Assembly: GCF_000203815.1 (NCBI RefSeq)
Contig: NW_004457639.1
Coordinates: forward strand, 806,001 to 870,000
From: Cavenderia fasciculata
Lineage: Eukaryota > Evosea > Eumycetozoa > Acytosteliales > Cavenderiaceae
Reading direction: 5' to 3'
DNA length: 64,000 nucleotides
The notes under the pieces are model-generated. The model made no database searches and was not told the origin of the DNA. It saw nothing but the letters and a program-made list of their open reading frames with translations. Both the position numbers and the translations under genes were made by a program. Shown here piece after piece: positions 35,738 to 45,937 of this stretch; the first letter of the stretch is position 1, and the number at the start of each line of letters is the position of its first letter.

Positions 35738-37866
35738 ATGAAATTGATAAACATAATTTTTATTTATCTGTTTTTAACCTTTAAATTGGTGGCTGGTAAC
35801 TCTTGTTTATCTTTACCAAGAAAAGTAGGAACAGTACTTCAGCCTTCAACCAATGTCAATTGGTGGGTAGTATTAACAGATGCCACAGATTCAGCAGATG
35901 CAATGTACTCTACAGGTGTTTACATTGATAGTACAATGGCTGATGTCGAAAGTTTGTATTCAAAAGAAAGAAAATAAGTTGTTTTTCTCTACAGAGTTCC
36001 AGACAGGAAAAAATTTCTCATTCTGGAACTATATATATAGTTTATAACCAAAAAATTTCATTTCATTTTCTACTTTTTTTTAGGTTTTACTGATGGTCAA
36101 TTCAAAGAGCTTATTACTAGACAAATTAAAGTTGCAAGTGATAGAAACAAAGTTTTTGTAGACGCTTTATTAGCTGCTGGTGAGAGACCCGATTGTGGTG
36201 ACCTCGCAACCAAAGGTCTAGTACATCAAAATGGTTCCATGAAATTAAAGCTGATAGAGGAGGAAATGGTTTCACAAAATACGCTCTTGGACAAGAGTAT
36301 AATGAAGCACATGCAAAGGTAAATCCTATGATTTAATATTTCAAAATGTTTTTCTTATATTAATTCAAATTTAAAATAGTTTTTATTATCAGTTGATATA
36401 GATGCCAAGACTGGATATTTTATATCCCACTCGATGAGAATTCCTGGTAATACTGGTAGAGAACTTGGAAAAGTTTATGATCCCTTTTTACTCAACAAAG
36501 GCAAAGGAACGACACCAAACCATTCTCAACACTCGATTTGTATCAACGTTAACGCAGACGAGCTTAAATCAATGCTTAAAATGTGGACCCTTACTCGTCC
36601 ACAACTTATAAACTCTAATCTTTTATGCCTTCTTTTTCCAATGGATGATGAATCAGCAGAGTCACAAGGATGTGACACACAATGGAGAGCTTACGTAAAT
36701 ACAAAAGGAGCTGGTAAAACCTTGACCGATATTAAAACAATGTTGGCTGATAGTAAAGCATATGAAATTACAAAAAAACACTGTATGTATAATGAGGGAA
36801 CAAATGCTTGGAAAGAACTTACCAGTGCTGGACTAAGCTTTAAAGTTCATGGATTTTGTATGTATAATAAATATATAAAAAAAATATTAAAAAAATATAC
36901 TCTTTATTAATGTTAACATTTTAACACTATACTATAGTATCAAGATCTTTAAATGGTTGTAATATTGGTACCCCATATCAATATATGAAACATCTAATGT
37001 CACAGAAAGATTCAAAAATATCTAAATGCTTAGAAAATTCCGCGAACCGTGACTATTGTCATCCAGCAGAGCTTATTGATAACAAAGGAAAAAAGAGGGT
37101 CATGTCAAATACACTGGACGACAATTTCAACCAGATTTGCACTTTAAAAGATGTTGGATTGGATCAATATTTGGTTCTGGCTCAAGATTATAATGAGAAA
37201 TTTATTGTTTCAACTGATGTAAGTAATAAATATAATAATCTTTTGGATTTCAATTTATGAATTAACCATAATTCTTTTTTTTTTTTTTTTTCTCTACAGC
37301 AAACACATTTTCCAACTTTATCTGGTCCAGGTTATGGTGTTTATAGATTTGAAGCATGGAAGACAAAATTTAGTTTTACTCTTGCTACAAATGGCATAGA
37401 TAAGAATTTCAAACCACGTGCAAACGCAGCAACACATGAGAAATTAGCAATTAGTACCACCTCTGATCGAATTTGTTTTGGTGATTCAAACAGAGACTTT
37501 AAACAAATTGATCATGCAGGAATAGCTGTAAGTACTAACAATAGAGGGGAACCCAATCTAATTGATTTATTTATTAATCATTATTTCTTAATTTAGATAT
37601 GCTTTGAACATCCAGTTTTACATGCATTCTTGTTGGATAGAGTAGAAAGTGTGGATATTAAAAACCATGTGGTATTTGGTAAACATCCAACTTTGGATAT
37701 TACTACAAGTCCAAACAAGTTGAGAAATTTGGACGTAAATTGGGTAATCACAAAAGATAGTTCCTCTGTTTACTGGCCAGGTGCTCCCACAATAGCTGAA
37801 AAAAAAGCTAAAGTATCTACGTATGATACTACAAAAAAGAGAGCCAAGACCAACAAACATTTTTAG
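35738..37866 (+). CDS. DNase II-like secreted/lysosomal nuclease gene with an internal frameshift
   Basis: Exons 35738-35951, 36084-36318, 36380-36857, 36938-37218, 37300-37527 and 37597-37866 total 1706 nt, not a multiple of three. The protein starts with a signal peptide (MKLINIIFIYLFLTFKLVAG) and a DNase II-like entry (NVNWWVVLTDAT). After a frame change near 36214-36220 it continues SSTSKWFHEIKADRGGNGFT, then EAHAKFLLSVDIDAKTGYFI-SHSMRIPG, equivalent to the family's HTKG and HSxP motifs. The second catalytic region is THEKLAISTTSDRICFGDSN (family HxK). DNase II cleaves DNA in acid endosomes and could digest phagocytosed bacterial DNA. One missing base in exon 2 breaks the frame; an assembly error or a recent pseudogene are both possible. 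The exon 1 donor is GTTTGT. Confidence 0.7.
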
Positions 37867-38526
37867 TAGTTTAATTTTTACTTTAATTTTTTGTAGTGAA
37901 ATAAACAATCAGAGTTACCTCTAAAATTATCCGATACACCAAGTCTTCAAGTCGATTGCAATCACAACTACTTGCCAAAATAGAAAGATGTAAAAAGATT
38001 GCATAAAAAAGCAGACAGATCTATGAACAATTCATTTTTCCAACCTCTACTTAAGTGTCAGAGTGAATCCAGTTGGCAGTATCTTAATCAACCAGGCATT
38101 TGATTATAAATTTCACCAGTAATAATATTCAAAGAAATAAATAACCAAAATTAAATCAAAATTAATTAAATAAAAAAAAAAACAATTTTTATTTCCCAAC
38201 ACACCACAGACATTAGAAAAAACAAACAATAGATGTGATAGGGTACAAATGTGTTAATTTATTTTAATATATCTTGTTTCAGTCCATGTTTTGATGGTAA
38301 AGATAATCATAAAGACCATCATCCAAAAACTATCCACCTCATCTTGAAATACTCAACATCATTGATATCATCGCATCCAAAACTGGTGGTGCCACTATAA
38401 CTATCCAATCAATTCAATTAGTTCGAGTATATATAATAAGCAATTGTCACACAAAAATACAATTTAAATTTAATGATCTTCTTTCTTCTTTGTCTTTCGC
38501 TCATTGAATTTTAGAATCAAATATCA
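37867..38526. other. Spacer with a degenerate coding-like remnant
   Basis: At about 37918-38103 one plus frame reads as ordinary protein with a single internal TAG (SDTPSLQVDCNHNYLPK, stop, KDVKRLHKKADRSMNNSFFQ, ending QYLNQPGI). It has no ATG and no recognised family. The remainder is AT-rich, with the promoter side of the decayed LRR-like copy. Confidence 0.4.
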
Positions 38527-40153
38527 ATGTCTACTTTAGTAAATTTATCTAATCTATTACTATCACAAATCATATCAGATATTCAAGATAATGTAGATAT
38601 AATATGTTTGTTGTTGACTTGTAAACAGTTTTATCAAAATAGTTTAAAAAGCTTGACCACCTTTAAACAAGTCAATGTTATCGATACAGATAAAAGAGAG
38701 ACAATAGCTTAGCAGATCAACATATAATAGTACCTTAACATGACCGCCATTATCAAGATGAGCATTGGATAGGAGATTCGAATCTATTCAACCAAATTCG
38801 CAGATAAAAGTCAAATTAAAACAGCATTGATCATAGTTGAATATGGTGTATCACTAGATTTAGCTTACAAGATACCATCAATCGAAACACTATACATTGA
38901 CAACAGTCACCAAGACACGGCCATCTAACTTGCCTCGGTGTCACAGTTCTTACCCAATCTCCAACGACTATCAGTTTGTTTAGGTGAATTTAAAAGAGGT
39001 CAACAACAACAGTACTCATCGCTCAAATATCAGTATTTAAAGTTGGATATTAAAAGTGTGTTCGATCTAAGTGACTTGGGACTCGAAAACTTTGAAGAGC
39101 TTACAGAGTTGTGGGTCAAGAGTTATTGTTTGACAAATATCGGAATCTTTCCAAACAGTCTGACATCACTTACTTTGGGAAAGATATATATGCCTCCACC
39201 AGACATATTCGCTTCATTGACATCACTTGTGACTCTCAAGATCTATCTCATTTTGGACGAAGATATGGAGTCATGTATTGACCTTGAAGCTCTAGAGACA
39301 TTCGAGTTGGGTGGAGAGTGCTGGGAATGTATCGAGATTAAAGTACCTCGTTCAATCAAGATTCTAAACATCTTGGTCTACATTGTACAAAGAGCATCCA
39401 CATATCCAATGCCACGATTGGAGAGATTAAAAGTGCCACAAAGCGTATTGATCGATGGAAGAGTCATTCTGTCGTCGTCACCATTACTCAAAAAACTAGT
39501 TATAACTAATTGTTATCTCATTTTGCCAGCCAACATCGTCCCGTTGAGTCGAAAAGCTGACAATCAATCAAATTGAAAATGGTATACTTGGACAAATTGT
39601 ATTCCCTCCATCACTCACTCATCTAACCATCGTTGGAAATTGATGCGAGTCTGTCAGATTACCAGAATCACTCATCAAATTAAAGCAGGTTGTCAATCAA
39701 TCATTCTTTTCCACCACACTTCCTAGACATTTGAAAAAACTCAACCTCATAGATATGATTGGTGAGGAGGGTGACTTTACAATCAATGTGCAACCAACCA
39801 TCAAATATCTGTCGATTCCATTGAACCCTATCATCCCAACAACTAAAACTAGTAATCCAATCTATTCAATCAGTTCTAGGATCACCATCACTGACCAATC
39901 ACAACAACAATGGTTACCAACAAATACAACACATCTAACTTGTTACCTCAAAGATCATCTTCAAAAACCTTTGACATTTAGATTAGATGAAATAATCAAT
40001 CACACCAATGTTAGATATTTAACACTTATTGTTATGATTGACGATTATTCACTCCACAACAATAACCTCATTTCTTTCGGTTTTGGTTTCAGAACCAAGC
40101 TTGGTCCATTTAAATTTGATTGGAGATTTGATTCTTCACGAATTCGTCAATAA
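38527..40153 (+). pseudogene. Decayed copy of the LRR-like gene at 40246-42210
   Basis: Three separate plus-strand frames (38527-38712, 38938-39576, 39731-40153) match successive parts of the intact minus-strand paralogue. The start aligns (SDIQDNVDIICLLLTCKQFY versus KDIQDNVDIVCLLFTCKQLY), as do the middle (FPNSLTSLTLGKIYMPPPDI versus the ISLTSLTLRLREIPPRDS region) and the C-terminus (QWLPTNTTHLTCYLKDHLQK, identical). Stops at 38710 and 39574 and frame changes between the blocks leave no continuous frame, and no splice sites repair it. It is a convergently oriented relic of a gene duplication. Confidence 0.8.
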
Positions 40154-40245
40154 TTAATTAGAAATAATACAAATAAATGATCAAATTTCGATCCAAAATG
40201 CTGGTCAGAGAGAGAGAATTCTCTCCTGTATTTGTCTATTTATTA

Positions 40246-40809
40246 TTAATTCATTTTATCATTAAAACTCCAATGAAATTCAAAGGGAGAGTTGCCATCA
40301 AAATATAAATAAATAGGATCATATTGTTTTTGTTTGTTATTTTTTCTTTGAGTGATTATTCCACCTGTAAGTGACTGTCTTTCCAATACCAATACATTGT
40401 TATTGTCAGAGTCCAATCTATGAATTGAAAATTGTAAATTTACTTCATCGTCAAAATTTACTTCATCGTCGTCAATCGTAACAATAAGTGTTAAATATCT
40501 AACATTGGTGTGATTGATTATTTCATCTAATCTAAATGTCAAAGGTTTTTGAAGATGATCTTTGAGGTAACAAGTTAGATGTGTTGTATTTGTTGGTAAC
40601 CATTGTTGTTGTTTTGATTGTTGAGTGGTGATGGATTTATCTATCCTTGAACTGATAGAGTAGATTGGATTTTCAAGTTTATCATTCATTTTTAAAAGTT
40701 TGTGTTGTTGGTGTCGTAAAACTATTGATAGATTTTTTATGGTTGGTGGTACATCGATTGTATAGTCACCTTGCTTCAGCAGATTGAGTGTTTCAAGATG
40801 AGGTGGATA

Positions 40810-40846
<37 letters not shown>

Positions 40847-42210
40847 TTGTCGTCCAATTCATCATTAATATACAAGGTAAGCTTTTTTAAATGTTGTGGA
40901 AGTGTGGGGACTGGAGACGTGCTTTCTGTTTGTTGTAGTTTTACAAGTGATTCTGGGAGCTGTTGAACAGCTTCATAGCAGCCACCCTTGACGGTTAGAT
41001 GAAGAAGTGATGACGGCAATTTAACTTGTCCAAGTATATCGTCTTTTGTTTCTTTAATGATTCTAAGTCTTTTGACAGTCGGTGGGATGACTATATTGTC
41101 TGGCATTGGTTGATTGCAATGGTCAATAACCAGTTTCTTGATGGATGGTGATTGCGACAGACTGATCTTGTCATTAATCAACAGTGACTGAGAGACATTC
41201 AATGTCTCCAACAGTGGCATTGTAGATTGTGGTGCAATTCGTATGTAATCAGACAAAAGAGTGAGAATCTTGATTGAAGGTGGCACACTAATCTCGGTAC
41301 ATAGGTATTCTGGTGGTGGACTCTCACCACATTCTTTAAGCTTGAATGTCTTGAGGTTGGGCAGGCCATCTAGATCGAGTATTTCATCTTCACCATCACC
41401 TTGTATTTCACAACTATTCATGTCTATCGCCAAGTAAACTAGCGATACCAATGGACTGAATGAATCTCTGGGTGGTATCTCTCTCAGTCTAAGAGTGAGT
41501 GACGTTAGACTGATTGGCAAGAGGTCCAGCTCGATATAATCGATATCAATAAACATCTTGAATGTAAGCTCTGTCAGTGATACGAATTCGTTTATATAAT
41601 AGCTGAGTAGAGGGTATCCATACCCTACGTTTCCTTCATCATATTGGACGTCGATTACAAGAGACTTTAGTGATTCGTGTTTATCAAGATCCAACCTCCA
41701 TGCAGAAACTTCAAGTCGTTGAAGATTGGGTAACCTTGAGATAGCGAGATTCATTGCATTACTTTCGTTGTATGTGATGTATAGTGTCTCTATTGATGGT
41801 ATATCGTATAGAGACTCTATCGTTTTAGAGTCATGTAACACAATAGCTGTTGTAATGTTACTTTTATCGACTATGTTGCCTGAATAGAGGTGATCCTGTA
41901 TCCATTTTGGATAGCGTTTGTAATAAAGATCATGCAAAACAACATGTTGATATGATATACTATTGTCTAATATATCTTTAAAAGAGTTGAGGTTGAATCT
42001 ACTGATTGTTGCTATAAACTGTTTTGATATCTCTGCGGGTTCTTCTTTGTTATCTATCACATCTATTCCTTTAAACTTGATTGATCTTCTAATACTATTA
42101 TTATGATACAACTGTTTACAAGTGAACAATAAACATACTATATCTACATTATCTTGAATATCTTTTATAATATGTAATAGTATTAGAGTAGATAACTGTA
42201 ATATAGACAT
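40246..42210 (-). CDS. Dictyostelid F-box-like/leucine-rich-repeat-like protein
   Basis: A single 654-codon exon. Residues 1-45 (LSTLILLHIIKDIQDNVDIV-CLLFTCKQLYHN) look like the F-box-like cap shared by many FNIP/LRR proteins of dictyostelids. The rest is irregular leucine-rich units, such as LPNLQRLEVSAWRLDLDKHE, PISLTSLTLRLREIPP, SPSIKKLVIDHC and PTVKRLRIIKET, ending with LTCYLKDHLQKPLTF. A substrate-adaptor role in ubiquitination is inferred only from this architecture. The gene family is expanded in group 2 dictyostelids (general knowledge). Its broken twin lies tail-to-tail at 38527-40153. Confidence 0.75.
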
Positions 42211-42310
42211 TGATTTATGAGTAAATCAAAGATTGACTGTAATGAAAGAATAAATTTTTCGAGGTTTCAAAAAAAATATTCTAAAACATATTTGATTTTA
42301 TTATATATTA

Positions 42311-43429
42311 TTATTTTGTCTTGGTTGTTGGTAAAAACCTTGCTAATCTTTCAAGTTTTTTACTACTTTCTACTAGTTGTTGCATACGATCGTGTCTAGT
42401 CTCTTCTCTTTTAGCACTCATGACCCATCGTTTAGTGTATTTTTGGTAGGTTGCACTTTGCTCATTAAAAAATGTCAATGCCTTTTTATGTGCTTTTAGT
42501 AATGCCATGCATTCGTCATCAAACTCTGGGTTCTCTGCTGATATGGCGTCTTCAAGAGTACGGTTTTCTCGCTTGTCAAAGGCAGCCAGTCCAGCGGGCT
42601 TCATGCGACCCTCTGCCTGCAGCTTTTGTACTTTGGCAATATTGACAGCCGACCAATTTGATCTACCATCTGTACGTCTTGGTGTAAATCGTTGCAAGTA
42701 GTATTCCGTTGTACCCTTTTTTCTAACACCATCTATCCAACCAAAACACAATGATTCATCAATTGCCTCCATATAACTAACACAATCCAATCCAGTTGCC
42801 TTGTAATAAAATCCCATATACACTTCTGTCATTGTTTTATGATTCGTTTTATACCAATCATTTAAATCTTTAGTTGTATCAAATATTATAGTTAATGGAT
42901 CTTTTGATTTAATTGTATATCCAAAATTTGTTGTTGTTGTTGTTGTTGATTTTGACGTTGTTGAAGGTTTTGAATTCTTCTTTACTTTTACATTATTATC
43001 ATCTGATGAAGATGTAATATCACTATTATCACTATCATAATCACTCTCACTCGGACTGCTTTCACTTTCACTTTCAATACTTTCAACAACAACAATCTTT
43101 TTGGTCTTTTTAGTTGTATTTAATTTAGCTTGTTTCTTTGTTGAAGTTGATACATTTGATAGTATGGTTGCTGATGTTGATGCTTTCTTGACCATGTTTG
43201 AAGTACAAGTTGTAGTAGTAGTATCAGTTGATGACGGTATTGGTATATTTACAAAGTTGGTTGATTGATGACTTGGTAAAGTTGAATAGAAACTATTTGT
43301 TTTAAATGTTCTAATCAATGATGTTGTTGTTGAAGCGGTTGACAAGTTGTTTATAATTAATGTTGATGATACAAATTGACTATTATTGAATATTAGATTA
43401 AATGTAGTCTTGTATTTAAATAAATTCAT
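42311..43429 (-). CDS. YdeI/OmdA-domain protein with mitochondrial presequence
   Basis: The ATG at 43429 is chosen; the longer frame to 43468 starts at TTG. This gives 372 residues. The N-terminus MNLFKYKTTFNLIFNNSQF and a following Ser/Thr/Arg stretch look like a mitochondrial targeting peptide. A Thr/Lys and acidic Ser/Asp linker leads to a YdeI/OmpD-associated domain: EVYMGFYYKATGLDCVSYME, AIDESLCFGWIDGVRKK, YYLQRFTPRRTDGRSNWSAV-NIAKVQKL, GRMKPAGLAAFD, and the C-terminal helix RWVMSAKREETRHDRMQQLV. This family is common in bacteria, where its molecular function is poorly defined. Its presence with a long eukaryotic N-terminus suggests old transfer from bacteria. There are no introns. Confidence 0.82.
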   Translation of the reverse strand: MNLFKYKTTFNLIFNNSQFVSSTLIINNLSTASTTTSLIRTFKTNSFYSTLPSHQSTNFVNIPIPSSTDTTTTTCTSNMVKKASTSATILSNVSTSTKKQAKLNTTKKTKKIVVVESIESESESSPSESDYDSDNSDITSSSDDNNVKVKKNSKPSTTSKSTTTTTTNFGYTIKSKDPLTIIFDTTKDLNDWYKTNHKTMTEVYMGFYYKATGLDCVSYMEAIDESLCFGWIDGVRKKGTTEYYLQRFTPRRTDGRSNWSAVNIAKVQKLQAEGRMKPAGLAAFDKRENRTLEDAISAENPEFDDECMALLKAHKKALTFFNEQSATYQKYTKRWVMSAKREETRHDRMQQLVESSKKLERLARFLPTTKTK

Positions 43430-43654
43430 ATTACAAGCTGTGAAACGAAGTGAGATACATCTAAACAAGTCGACTGGTTGTGAGTGCTTTTAAAAAAGAG
43501 TGTGGTGGATGGTTTTTTTCTTGGAAATTGATTGTCATCACTTCTTTTTCTATTTTTAATTTTATTTATTTTTTTTGTCAAACATGTAATGTAACCAAAG
43601 AATGTGTTCCAAGGGTTACATTAAAAATAATATTATTTATTATTTATTATTTAT

Positions 43655-45421
43655 TTATTTAATTATTCTGTTTGTACATTTTTGACAATGACATTTAAAT
43701 TTATATTTATCAATTAATTCTGATTGTCTGGTTTGTGATGGTTGGTCTTCTTCAATGTATGATATTTCAATTTGATTGCCATTGGGAATATCAGTGATGG
43801 AACGTATGGTTGCCGAGAAATTAGTTGATTCATTGGTGATGGCTGCATTTGGTGAACATGAGTGATTACAACTGTTGGCATAGACGTACAATCCACTACC
43901 ATGTACACAACAATCCGATAATGACTCCAACAAGTTTAGCAGTGGCTCACCAAATGGTACTTTGGGACCATCCTCTACCAATTGTATATAGTCTTGTAGA
44001 GCAGGTGACTCTATCGTATTCTTTTCAATCAACATATGAATTCGTGACAATGGATTGATTTTTGATGCATTACATTGAATAATTGAATTAAATTGTCTAT
44101 ATCTTTCAATTGTTAAAACTATAAAAAAATATAAAAAAAAATTAATACATAATAATATTATTTCATTATATTATATTACATACCTTGATCCAATTGACTT
44201 TCATTTTTAAAAATAGATTTTAAAATAGATAATACTTTTTCATCACCTTTACTTTGCCATTGACCATTTGAAATGAAAAAGGTAAATGGAATGATTGATT
44301 CTGTAAACTCTTTTTGTTGATATATGATTGATTGTAATACCATTGCAAACATTCTTGAAATGATTAATGGATTGGTTTGTTCATTTTCACTAAATTTAAA
44401 TTAAATAAGTATACATGTAGTTTGGTATTCTTTTGGTTAAAACATACATGCAATGAGGATATAATTGTTGTTTAATGATTGACATGTGTGGACATTGAAT
44501 TTGATGGTATTGTGACCAAGCAAGTTGTTGACAAGACTCTGAACAATAATATTCCACTTTACAATGACCACATACAATATACTCTTTAGAGTTGGGGTAG
44601 AGTGACGAGTAGATTTCACGATACGGTTGATCACCCAACAACTTTGATAATATAGTTGGATCTCTAATACGATTCTCCATACAATGCGAACATGTTTGAT
44701 ACCATGTCGACGACTTGTTGTTGTTGTTGTTGTTGTTGGTACCTTGATCCAAATACTGACCAAGATATTTACAAGATATGTGTGATACCAATGGATACTC
44801 TACTGTGACTGCCGTGTTTGCTTGGATTCCAGTTTGTGTAAATACACCTTTTCCCAAATCACCTCCAATCATCTTGATATCTACTTTATCTACTTGTTGA
44901 TGTTGTTTTGTAGTAGTTTTCTCATCTTGTTGCAATGTCATATAATCAATGATTGATTTAGTGATTGTATCTATTTCATTGATGAATAACTTGGTATCTG
45001 TCAAATGAATGGTACCCTTCAAGACGGGACTCTTTATAGCATAGTCTAAAGTATCAATTGCATCTCTATATCTTTTCAATTGTTTCAAAGCTATTGCTTT
45101 TCGATAGTATCCCTACAAATCATAAGCAAGTTAATAATCATTCATATTTATTCATTCATTCATTCATTTAATTTACCTTACCTTTACCCAAGATTGATTT
45201 ATATTGATTGAAGCTTGTGCATCAACTAGAGATGATTGCCATTTCGACTGCAAGAAATACACCCAACTACGATTAGTAAGTGCCGCATAATCACTTGGGT
45301 TGAGTCGGATTGCCTGTGTATACGATTCGAGTGCACTATCATACTCTTTCACCGACACTTGTTTATTTCCCTTTTCTCTCCATATCTTTCCTTCTTCTAC
45401 TACTTGTCTAGTATCACTCAT
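43655..45421 (-). CDS. TPR-SET/MYND (SMYD-type) protein lysine methyltransferase
   Basis: Exons 45421-45182, 45112-44448, 44389-44184 and 44118-43655 encode 524 residues. The N-terminus holds TPR units (GNKQVSVKEYDSALESYTQA-IRLNPSDYAAL). A SET domain begins near DIKMIGGDLGKGVFTQTGI. It is interrupted by a MYND zinc finger (TCSHCMENR ... CGHCKVEYYCSESCQQLAWSQYHQIQC). SET resumes with NSCNHSCSPNAAITNESTNF and ISYIEE, and ends with the post-SET cysteines (YKFKCHCQKC). This split-SET layout defines SMYD enzymes; the leading TPR is like SMYD4. It should methylate lysines using S-adenosylmethionine. The NHSC motif is intact, so activity is likely. Confidence 0.88.
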
Positions 45422-45937
45422 TTGAATGATAATAATGTCTGTTTGTGTATATATTAATATGATGATGAAGTGTAGTGAAAGAGTGTAGGTGCAGAGTGTG
45501 CAAGTCTGTTCTGATCGTCGAAAATTGGGAGTCGCTCATTGAGTATTTGCGCGAGTGTAGTTTCATGGGTTGGGTTTAACACACAAGATGATAAACAAGA
45601 GTGTGGCAAAGTGGTGCAAAGTGCAAAGGTGTGAAAACACAGCAGTCTGCTGGAGAGAGGGAAGAGAAAAAACCTTTTGATTGATCTTTTCTCTTTTTTT
45701 ATTAAATTAAATTAGTTTATTTTTATTCTCTTTTAGAATCTCTAACACCTCACTTTATATCACCTCACTTCACCTCACCCCCACCTCATTCTACTCTGCA
45801 TTCTACCTGTATATCTCTGGTTTAGTTTAGTTTCGTTAGTTTTATATATCTTTATTTATTTATTTATTTATTTGTTTGTTTGGAAGAAAGATAGAGACAG
45901 AGAGATAAAGAGAGACAGAGAGAGAGAGAGAGAGAGG
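45422..45937. other. Divergent promoter region
   Basis: Spacer between the SMYD gene (minus) and the RhoGEF (plus). It contains CACCTCAC repeats at about 45745-45785, a TTTA run at about 45850-45875 and an AGAG-rich 5' leader next to the RhoGEF ATG. No other feature is seen. Confidence 0.6.
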
